Positions 8,208 to 13,092 of a stretch of 13,092 nucleotides of DNA are shown one piece after another; positions within the stretch are counted from its first letter, which is position 1, and the number at the start of each line of letters is the position of its first letter. A program made the translations under genes and the position numbers. This DNA is from JAIEOG01 sp964611895. Lineage in GTDB: Bacteria > Bdellovibrionota > FAC87 > UBA2466. Below the pieces are notes generated by a model. The model made no database searches. It was not told where the DNA came from and saw nothing but the letters and a program-made list of their open reading frames with translations. The DNA lies in assembly GCA_964611895.1 (NCBI GenBank), contig CAZTDN010000038.1, positions 1-13,092 on the forward strand, written 5' to 3'.

Positions 8208-8212
8208 CCCCC
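8208..8212 (-). promoter_or_regulatory. Ribosome binding site deciding the metalloprotease start
   Basis: A GGGGG run on the minus strand lies 7 nt upstream of ATG 8200. It leaves no room for initiation at the TTG at 8206, so it supports the shorter form of the protein. Confidence 0.5.
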
Positions 8213-8233
8213 ACGAAAATATGCCTGACTTCG

Positions 8234-8261
8234 GTTTTAACTCTTGGCGTTGAACTGTCAA
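8234..8261 (-). promoter_or_regulatory. Candidate sigma70-type promoter for the metalloprotease gene
   Basis: On the minus strand, an exact TTGACA (-35; plus-strand 8256-8261) is followed after 16 nt by TAAAAC (-10; 8234-8239). Transcription would start near 8227, leaving a leader of about 25 nt before ATG 8200. The -35 is perfect but the -10 matches only part of the consensus. Confidence 0.45.
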
Positions 8262-8288
8262 TGTTAAGATAGGCACAGCACTTTCTTT

Positions 8289-9533
8289 ATGGATAATCTC
8301 ACCCATACTTTAGTCGGTATCGCCCTTGCGGAGGTTTTATATCAGCGTTCTCCTTCTGTGAGGCGCCCACGAGTGTCTCAACGTGTTCGCAAGGCGTTCT
8401 GGATCGTCTCGGCCGTTGCCGGGAATCTGCCCGATCTGGACATTGCGTATGCGGGGATTCTTCTACCCGGCCGGCTAGGTTACCTTTTGCATCATCGGGG
8501 GCACACGCACACAGTGGCCGTTGGCCTGTTGCTTGGCGCCTTTGTGGGGTGGCTCGCCCAGAAATGGAGTCGTCACACTCAACCGTCTTTCGCCTCTTGG
8601 GATCTACGTGCGCTTTGGGCGTTAGCACTGGCCGGACCGGTTGTGCATTTGGTTTTGGACGGACTTAATAGTTATGGAACGCATCCATTTTGGCCCGTTG
8701 TGAATCGTTGGTTTTACGGAGACACACTTTTTATCGTAGAGCCATTGGTTTGGGTCAGTCTTTTTCCCGTGGTTTACTTCGCATCGGCCGGCAGGCGATG
8801 GCGATGGGCCGGAGAGGCGTTTGTAGTTGCATTGCTGACAGCACTTGTTCTGGTGCCAATGGTGAAATGGTACTCGGCTATCGGCGTCATCGCTCTGGGC
8901 GCGGGGACCGGTTTGCTCAGTCGGATGCTCCCCCCACGTGCGAGGGCGGAGTTTTGCCTTGGGCTATTTTTGTGTGTGGTGCTGGTGTTTGGGATCTGTT
9001 CTTGGAAAGCACGTTCAGAGGTGACGCAGAGACAGGAGCTAGTTTCCCCTTCGGCCAAACTGCAGGATTTGATTCTATCGCCCATGCCTGCAAATCCCTT
9101 TTGCTGGGCAGTGATTACAGTCGAGACGTTTTCAAATGGAAGCCGGTATCGTCTTAAACGCGGGCGGTATAGTTTGGCCCCAGCATGGATTGTGGCTGGA
9201 GAGTGCCCTGTTTTTTCCTCCGCGACGAGCACGGCGTACCTGACTCCTGTGGGGGGAAATTGGGGGAGCGATTTTGAGTGGGAAGGACAGTACGTGGCCG
9301 ATGTTCAGGATTTCAAGGAATATGCGGACTATGCCTGCGGCTGGAAGGCGTTTCTGCGCTTTTCCCGAGCGCCCTTTCTACAAGAAGAGAAAGAAAAAAT
9401 CTGGGCAGGGGACTTGCGCTACGATCACGAGCCTGGCCTGGGGTTTTCCGAGTTGGAAGTTCCGGAAGACCAGGGGCTGTGTTCTGAGTGGCTTCCGGGA
9501 TGGGTTCCACCCCTGAAAAGCATTTTCTATTGA
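8289..9533 (+). CDS. YdjM-family (DUF457) membrane-bound metal-dependent hydrolase-like protein
   Basis: A 414-residue inner-membrane protein of the YdjM/DUF457 family, often annotated 'metal-dependent hydrolase' though the reaction is not established. Family hallmarks are present: MDNLTHTLVG at the N-terminus (His6), NLPDLD at 46-51, the His cluster HHRGHTHT at 68-75, HLVLDGLNSYGTHPFWP at 120-136, and WFYGDTLFIVEP at 141-152. These His and Asp residues could bind metal, by analogy with membrane phospholipase-like proteins. About six transmembrane helices lie between residues 75 and 240. The protein is roughly twice the length of E. coli YdjM; residues 245-414 form an extra, non-hydrophobic domain I do not recognise. 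There is no clear Shine-Dalgarno before the ATG. It is divergent from the metalloprotease gene and ends 2 nt from the facing nitroreductase stop. Confidence 0.85.
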   Translation: MDNLTHTLVGIALAEVLYQRSPSVRRPRVSQRVRKAFWIVSAVAGNLPDLDIAYAGILLPGRLGYLLHHRGHTHTVAVGLLLGAFVGWLAQKWSRHTQPSFASWDLRALWALALAGPVVHLVLDGLNSYGTHPFWPVVNRWFYGDTLFIVEPLVWVSLFPVVYFASAGRRWRWAGEAFVVALLTALVLVPMVKWYSAIGVIALGAGTGLLSRMLPPRARAEFCLGLFLCVVLVFGICSWKARSEVTQRQELVSPSAKLQDLILSPMPANPFCWAVITVETFSNGSRYRLKRGRYSLAPAWIVAGECPVFSSATSTAYLTPVGGNWGSDFEWEGQYVADVQDFKEYADYACGWKAFLRFSRAPFLQEEKEKIWAGDLRYDHEPGLGFSELEVPEDQGLCSEWLPGWVPPLKSIFY

Positions 9534-9535
9534 TT

Positions 9536-10081
9536 TCAGTGGCTATTCGAAAAGTAAGCGCGTTCCAAACCGCCTTTGAATACGATTTCCGAAATGTCCT
9601 TGCGCATCCGAGAAGGCCGAATCAAACCGGGCTTCGGGTGACCAATTACAAAAAATGAATACGGTTCGAAATCGCTCGGCACAAGCTCGCAGGCCTTGGC
9701 CCGGTCAAAGCCCGCCATGAAGCGCATTCCCAACCCCAGGTCCTGAGCCCGCAAGGACGCTAGTTGGCATGCAGATCCGAGGTCGTAGCCGTGGTGGCGG
9801 TTGAGTGCCCCGGTCTTGGTGAAGGTTTTTTTTGCGAGCGCAATACCGAGTACCCAAGCTTCTTTGGCAAAAGCGTTGCCATCATCCAGCAGCGACTCCA
9901 GTTCGAGCCGTTTAGCGGAGCCGTCTTTCAATGTGATCAAAAAACGCCAAGGCTGCTCGTTGAAGCAAGAGTGCGCTGCGAGAGCTGCTGAAAAAATCTC
10001 TCTGAGGTCCGAGTCCGAGACCGGGGAGGAAATGTACTCGCGAGGACTCCAACGCTCTGCAATAAGCTCGTGTAATTTCAT
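9536..10081 (-). CDS. Nitroreductase-family FMN oxidoreductase
   Basis: A 181-residue cytoplasmic flavoprotein of the nitroreductase superfamily, which uses FMN and NAD(P)H to reduce nitro, quinone or other electron-poor substrates. The N-terminal RWSPREY at 9-15 is the FMN-phosphate binding signature, and SCFNEQPWRFLI at 38-49 matches the usual S-x-N-x-QPW-F segment. The C-terminal IGHPKPG is the typical strand-loop of the fold. It is at the short end of the family's length, with no obvious gap. The physiological substrate cannot be told. A strong AAGGAG Shine-Dalgarno lies 6 nt before the ATG. It is divergent from the epimerase gene (73 nt apart) and convergent with the YdjM-like gene. Confidence 0.9.
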   Translation of the reverse strand: MKLHELIAERWSPREYISSPVSDSDLREIFSAALAAHSCFNEQPWRFLITLKDGSAKRLELESLLDDGNAFAKEAWVLGIALAKKTFTKTGALNRHHGYDLGSACQLASLRAQDLGLGMRFMAGFDRAKACELVPSDFEPYSFFVIGHPKPGLIRPSRMRKDISEIVFKGGLERAYFSNSH

Positions 10082-10087
10082 TAGTCT

Positions 10088-10093
10088 CTCCTT
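10088..10093 (-). promoter_or_regulatory. Strong Shine-Dalgarno for the nitroreductase gene
   Basis: AAGGAG on the minus strand sits 6 nt before ATG 10081. It is one of the two best ribosome binding sites in the window and fixes the start. Confidence 0.75.
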
Positions 10094-10144
10094 GGATTGG
10101 TCGTGATATCATTTTCTCGGGCATCGTATAAGCACCTTTTTCTT

Positions 10145-10149
10145 GGGGG
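10145..10149 (+). promoter_or_regulatory. Ribosome binding site deciding the epimerase start
   Basis: GGGGG lies 5 nt before GTG 10155. This favours the GTG over the in-frame TTG at 10143, which overlaps the site and has no purine run of its own upstream. Confidence 0.5.
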
Positions 10150-10154
10150 TTCGT

Positions 10155-11153
10155 GTGAACTGGTCTGGAAGGCGAGTGGTGGTCACGGGGGGTGCGGGCT
10201 TTTTGGGTACTTACGTCGTAGAAAAACTGCGCGCCAAAGGTGCTACCGTTACTGTCCCCCGTTCCAAAGAATACGATCTTCGAGAATCCACAGCAGTTTC
10301 GCGTCTGTTGGACCAGAGCAAACCGGAGTTTATTTTTCATCTCGCTGCTGTGGTGGGTGGAATCGGTGCAAATCAGAAAAACCCAGGTTCGTTTTTCTAC
10401 GATAATGCGGTGATGGGACTCCAGCTGATGGAACAAGCTCGGCGGCGAGGGGTTAAAAAATTTATCGGTATCGGAACGATCTGTGCGTACCCCAAGTTTA
10501 CGCCCGTTCCGTTTCGAGAGGACGATCTCTGGAATGGATACCCTGAAGAGACCAACGCTCCATATGGATTGGCCAAAAAAATGTTGCTGGTCCAGTCTCA
10601 GGCGTATCGAAGCCAGTATGGTTTCAATTCCATCTACCTATTGCCAGTAAACCTTTTTGGTCCGCGCGACAATTTTGATCTCGAAACATCGCATGTCATT
10701 CCGGCGCTAATTCGAAAATGCGTCGAAGCAATCCAAAACAAGGCGCCTGAAATCGTTCTGTGGGGAGATGGTTCAGCGACTCGTGAATTTTTGTATGTGG
10801 AAGACGCGGCCCAAGCGATTGTTCAAGCGGCGGAGCTTTATGACTCTTCCGACCCGGTAAATCTGGGAACGGGAAAAGAAATTTCGATTTCCGATTTGGC
10901 CCACGCCGTGTGCGCTACCACTGGGTTTCGTGGCCGACTGCGCTGGGACATTTCCAAGCCCAATGGGCAACCCCGTCGTTGCGTCGACAACTCTCGTGCC
11001 GAAGCGCGTTTTGGGTTCGAGGCCAGCTGGAGCCTGGAACAAGGTTTGCGCCGCACAGTGGACTGGTACTTACAAACCCTCAAAGACTCCGATCTGCTGC
11101 TAAACGCGGCGACTGGCCCGACTGCCTCGCTACCCAGCGCGACCACCGTGTGA
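10155..11153 (+). CDS. NAD(P)-dependent nucleotide-sugar epimerase/reductase, GDP-L-fucose synthase-like
   Basis: A 332-residue extended short-chain dehydrogenase most like GDP-L-fucose synthase (Fcl/WcaG), which turns GDP-4-keto-6-deoxymannose into GDP-L-fucose for surface polysaccharide. Numbering from GTG 10155, the Rossmann motif TGGAGFLG is at 11-18, HLAAVVGGIGAN at 62-73, GTICAYPK at 107-114, the YGLAK catalytic pair is Tyr137/Lys141, and DNFDLETSHVIPAL is at 172-185. Cys110, Tyr137, Lys141 and His180 line up with Cys109, Tyr136, Lys140 and His179 of the E. coli enzyme. The catalytic Ser107 is replaced by Thr108, which other SDR enzymes tolerate. No GDP-mannose dehydratase or glycosyltransferase gene is nearby, so a related substrate is possible. 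The GTG start follows a GGGGG run. DUF423 follows closely. Confidence 0.88.
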   Translation: MNWSGRRVVVTGGAGFLGTYVVEKLRAKGATVTVPRSKEYDLRESTAVSRLLDQSKPEFIFHLAAVVGGIGANQKNPGSFFYDNAVMGLQLMEQARRRGVKKFIGIGTICAYPKFTPVPFREDDLWNGYPEETNAPYGLAKKMLLVQSQAYRSQYGFNSIYLLPVNLFGPRDNFDLETSHVIPALIRKCVEAIQNKAPEIVLWGDGSATREFLYVEDAAQAIVQAAELYDSSDPVNLGTGKEISISDLAHAVCATTGFRGRLRWDISKPNGQPRRCVDNSRAEARFGFEASWSLEQGLRRTVDWYLQTLKDSDLLLNAATGPTASLPSATTV

Positions 11154-11168
11154 TAGCCCTTGGGCACT

Positions 11169-11528
11169 ATGATTTCGTATTTCAGATTAGGCTCCGTGTT
11201 TGGTTTTCTTGCGGTTGTCCTGGGTGCATTCGGGGCACACGCCTTGAAAGATGCGCTTACCCCCACTGACGCGGAAATTTATCGGACTGCAACACAATAC
11301 CTAATGTTCCACGCTTTGGTTCTCCTCACCGTGGGGCAGCTTCAGAAAAAGCGAAATACGGTTTGGTTGCGTCGCGCGGGATTTTGTTTTGCTTTGGGGA
11401 GCGTGGTGTTTTGCGGGACTTTGATCGCGTTGGTGTTAACGCAGATGCGTTGGCTCGGAGCCATCACTCCGCTGGGCGGGGTGATGCTTTTGCTGGGGTG
11501 GGCTTCGCTGGTGTTTTCCCGAGAGTAG
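11169..11528 (+). CDS. DUF423 (YgdD-like) small inner-membrane protein
   Basis: A 119-residue, four-helix membrane protein of the DUF423/YgdD family, whose function is unknown. The family's conserved N-terminal part is clear: GFLAVVLGAFGAHALK in helix 1, then the short loop with TPTDAEIYRTATQYLMFHALVLL leading into helix 2. The C-terminal helices contain GGVMLLLGWASL. I take ATG 11169 rather than an in-frame TTG at 11160, because family members begin just before helix 1. It lies 15 nt after the epimerase stop and is probably cotranscribed with it. Its last 65 nt are antisense to the end of pyrE, an unusually long overlap in this window. Confidence 0.88.
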   Translation: MISYFRLGSVFGFLAVVLGAFGAHALKDALTPTDAEIYRTATQYLMFHALVLLTVGQLQKKRNTVWLRRAGFCFALGSVVFCGTLIALVLTQMRWLGAITPLGGVMLLLGWASLVFSRE

Positions 11529-12114
11529 AATGCAGGGGTATGCCCTGAGCACAAAGCGGGCACTTTTCGGCGGGCCAGCTATCTAGAGCTAGGGTCACCA
11601 GAGAAAAAAGTGAAGGGGCTCCAATCTGGGAAGCCGAGATATTTCCTCTATTGCACAAGGCAGCGACAGAGACGACTTCGGCTCCAAGCTCTGTAGCCAA
11701 TGCCACGACTTTTTTCACCGAGCCTCCCGTCGTTAAAATATCTTCAGCAATCAAGGTGCGGCGGCCTTGAATCAGTCTTTCATAACCTCGCTTCAGTACA
11801 AAGCCCTGGGGGGAGTCCGTTTTTTCGGCATAAACTGCCAGTACTGTGCGCCCGGTGAGTGCGTTCAAATGGTGGGCGATCCATTGGGTGAGAACAATCC
11901 CACCCATCGCAGGAGCGAGAACGACTTCAATCGATTGCGAAGCGTAATGGACTGCAATGATCCGGCAAAGTCGAGAGATGGTTTTGGGATTGGGGTAGAG
12001 CGCGTCCTTGTTGACATAAGCGCTCCCATGAAGCCCGGATGTATAAACCAAGTGGCTATTGGTAAGAATGGCTCCACATTCCTGGAACGTCGCAAGCGCC
12101 TGAGGATCACTCAA
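11464..12114 (-). CDS. pyrE: Orotate phosphoribosyltransferase PyrE
   Basis: PyrE joins orotate and PRPP to give orotidine 5'-monophosphate, the fifth step of de novo pyrimidine synthesis, in the cytoplasm. The PRPP-binding motif LIAEDILTTGGS is at residues 121-132. The flexible catalytic loop region with EKTDSPQGFVLKRGYERL is at 97-114. TSGLHGSAYVNKD at 25-37 is the usual N-terminal segment. CPLCAQGIPL near residue 190 is where relatives end; the last 22 residues form an Ala/Pro/Lys-rich tail encoded in the region overlapping DUF423. The TTG start overlaps the pyrF stop (TTGA) and is preceded by a near-perfect AGGAGG 7 nt upstream, so this start is well supported. It pairs with pyrF in one operon. 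Confidence 0.95.
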   Translation of the reverse strand: MSDPQALATFQECGAILTNSHLVYTSGLHGSAYVNKDALYPNPKTISRLCRIIAVHYASQSIEVVLAPAMGGIVLTQWIAHHLNALTGRTVLAVYAEKTDSPQGFVLKRGYERLIQGRRTLIAEDILTTGGSVKKVVALATELGAEVVSVAALCNRGNISASQIGAPSLFSLVTLALDSWPAEKCPLCAQGIPLHSTLGKTPAKPTPAKASPRPAE

Positions 12115-12836
12115 GTGGACGCCTCCTGAATCTCGGATAGGATTTTCTTAACTGCATCTATCGGCGATCCTACTCCAAGAGGAGGCCGCGTAATCGGTCT
12201 ACCGATGACAAGGTAATCGGCTCCGGCACGAATGGCCTCTGAGGGGGTCATGACGCGTTTCTGATCTTCGGAGTGATACCAGCTGGGACGAATCCCTGGG
12301 CAGATTTTTTTCAGGGATTTAAAGCGGGGATCTTTTCCTAAAGCTTCGAGTTCTTGCGCTGAACAGACGATTCCGTCGAGCTGAGCTTCGGCGGCGTCCT
12401 GCGCGAACTTAAGCACCTTTTCCAAGGGAGGTTCCCCAAAAACATGTGAGCAAGTGGCCTCGTCAAATGAGGTCAGAACAGTCACCGCATAGCATTCAGC
12501 GGAGCCTTTGTTTTCGCCCGCAAGCCGAAGGGCTTCCGAGCCGGCCGATGCGTGTACCGTAAAAAGCTTCGCTCCGATGCTCCCCACGGTGCGGGCCGCC
12601 GCTGCGACGGTATTCGGGATATCATTGAACTTCGCATCAAAAAATACCTGGCCCCCTAATCGCTGGACGTGTTGCACGACGGTGGGCGCTCCGACCGCCG
12701 TTAAGACTTCGAGGCCGATTTTAAAAAAACCTACATGAGGGGCCAGCGCCTCGACCAAAGGGGTCAGGCGCGCGAGCGAATCCACATCTAGAGCAACAAT
12801 GAGGCGGTGTTTGGGGTCCATAGGTAGACTGTTCAT
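12111..12836 (-). CDS. pyrF: Orotidine 5'-phosphate decarboxylase PyrF
   Basis: PyrF decarboxylates OMP to UMP, the last step of de novo UMP synthesis, and here directly precedes the enzyme that makes its substrate. Numbered from ATG 12836, the active-site signature FFDAKFNDIPNTV is at residues 65-77 (Asp67, Lys69, Asp72). LIVALDV at 12-18 is the first beta strand, and PGIRPSW plus ADYLVIGRPIT near the C-terminus form the phosphate-binding loops. Three starts are possible: TTG 12860, ATG 12836 and ATG 12821. None has a good Shine-Dalgarno, and family members usually begin close to the RLIVALD strand, so the two ATGs are favoured. Its TGA overlaps the pyrE start by 4 nt. Confidence 0.95.
   Translation of the reverse strand: MNSLPMDPKHRLIVALDVDSLARLTPLVEALAPHVGFFKIGLEVLTAVGAPTVVQHVQRLGGQVFFDAKFNDIPNTVAAAARTVGSIGAKLFTVHASAGSEALRLAGENKGSAECYAVTVLTSFDEATCSHVFGEPPLEKVLKFAQDAAEAQLDGIVCSAQELEALGKDPRFKSLKKICPGIRPSWYHSEDQKRVMTPSEAIRAGADYLVIGRPITRPPLGVGSPIDAVKKILSEIQEAST
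12122..12127 (-). promoter_or_regulatory. Strong Shine-Dalgarno for pyrE inside pyrF
   Basis: AGGAGG on the minus strand lies within the last codons of pyrF, 7 nt before the TTG start of pyrE. It decides that rare start and indicates efficient reinitiation after pyrF. Confidence 0.8.
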
Positions 12837-12853
12837 ACCGTGGGATACGGTAT
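12835..12853. repeat. 7-bp inverted repeat at the pyrF start region
   Basis: ATACCGT (12835-12841) and ACGGTAT (12847-12853) are perfect reverse complements around GGGAT. The dyad overlaps the candidate pyrF start ATG 12836 and lies in the divergent pyrF/bcp region. It could be an operator or an RNA hairpin hiding the start. A dyad of this size is expected by chance several times in 13 kb, so only its position makes it notable. Confidence 0.35.
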
Positions 12854-12907
12854 CTGCCAACCGGGATTGTCGTTGCCGGGGGGAACGGGCTTGAGTAGAA
12901 AAGTCCC

Positions 12908-13092
12908 ATGCTTAAAGAAGGGGACAAGGCTCCCGGGTTTTCTGTGGCCTCTACCGGGGGAAATCTCGCCTTGAGTGATTTCAAGGGCAAGATAGTGGTG
13001 TTGTATTTTTACCCGAAAGACATGACCTCGGGCTGTACCGCCGAGGCCTGCGATTTTCGCGATAATCTTTCTCTTCTGAAAAAGAAAAAAGC
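12908..13092 (+). CDS. bcp: Bcp/PrxQ-type thioredoxin-dependent peroxiredoxin (3' end outside window)
   Basis: The first 61 codons of a cytoplasmic peroxiredoxin that reduces hydrogen peroxide and organic peroxides with thioredoxin as donor. The start MLKEGDKAPGF and FYPKDMTSGCTAEACDFRD at about 34-52 match Bcp/PrxQ closely. Cys43 is the peroxidatic and Cys48 the resolving cysteine, in the five-residue spacing of the atypical 2-Cys Bcp group. The P-x3-T-x2-C active-site pattern is intact (Pro36, Thr40, Cys43). The usual Pro two residues before the Cys is Ser41. No clear Shine-Dalgarno precedes ATG 12908. It is divergent from pyrF. About 90-100 residues are missing beyond the window end. Confidence 0.93.
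   Translation, partial: MLKEGDKAPGFSVASTGGNLALSDFKGKIVVLYFYPKDMTSGCTAEACDFRDNLSLLKKKK

Noticed and set aside
8250..8270. TTGAAC and TAAGAT as a promoter for the YdjM-like gene
   Set aside because: The boxes are only 9 nt apart. TTGGCG at 8244-8249 with a 15-nt spacer is slightly better but still too weak to list.
10097..10132. TATAAG at 10127-10132 as the -10 box of an epimerase promoter
   Set aside because: The -10 is reasonable, but nothing like a -35 box lies at 16-18 nt upstream, so I did not annotate it.
9912..10436. A 174-codon minus-strand open frame spanning the nitroreductase start and the epimerase start
   Set aside because: It crosses two well-supported genes and their shared promoter region, and has no recognisable motif.
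11533..11547. CAGGG-GTATG-CCCTG hairpin just after the DUF423 stop, considered as a terminator
   Set aside because: The stem is only 5 bp, no T-run follows on either strand, and it lies inside pyrE.
1..13092. CRISPR array, tRNA, rRNA, transposase, prophage, toxin-antitoxin or defence genes
   Set aside because: I looked for them on both strands and saw no direct-repeat arrays, tRNA-like T-loop sequences, transposase or nuclease motifs, or small paired genes. Nearly all the sequence is taken up by recognisable or well-formed coding regions.

Overview
The window is an ordinary-looking, gene-dense piece of a Gram-negative bacterial chromosome. I count 13 protein-coding genes covering nearly every base. 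I see no tRNA, rRNA, CRISPR array, insertion sequence, phage gene or gene-free stretch over 100 bases. Lipoprotein signal peptides, a periplasmic beta-propeller, a large secreted metzincin lipoprotein and a Cys-rich lipoprotein with a CCWP..SGT motif together suggest a Bdellovibrionota/Oligoflexia or similar 'deltaproteobacterial' lineage. That assignment is an inference, not a demonstration.

Layout, left to right. (1) The 3' part of queG (tRNA queuosine synthesis) is translationally coupled to an MFS drug-efflux-type transporter. (2) Facing them is an unrecognised Cys-rich lipoprotein. It is divergent from an exported SMP-30/NHL-like beta-propeller that is followed 1 nt later by a ClC chloride channel/exchanger. 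(3) Facing those is a 900-residue zinc-metalloprotease lipoprotein with an HEVGHILGLRH site and a Met-turn, divergent from a YdjM-family membrane protein with an extra C-terminal domain. (4) A small nitroreductase is divergent from a GDP-fucose-synthase-like epimerase and a DUF423 membrane protein. (5) pyrF and pyrE form a coupled pyrimidine operon on the minus strand. It is divergent from a Bcp-type peroxiredoxin cut off by the window end.

The genes sit in small clusters that switch strand repeatedly. All four convergent junctions overlap or nearly touch (38 nt overlap, 21 nt overlap, 2 nt gap, 65 nt overlap), and I see no hairpin-plus-T-tract terminator at any of them. The four divergent promoter regions are all short (about 70-90 nt). 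Functionally the genes are mixed: housekeeping (queG, pyrF, pyrE, bcp) beside envelope and transport genes. I see no convincing multi-gene novel system. The most worthwhile leads are the metzincin lipoprotein, the uncharacterised Cys-rich lipoprotein, the Ser-to-Gly change in the ClC selectivity motif, a perfect 10-bp hairpin in the propeller signal-peptide coding region, and the overlapping convergent 3' ends.
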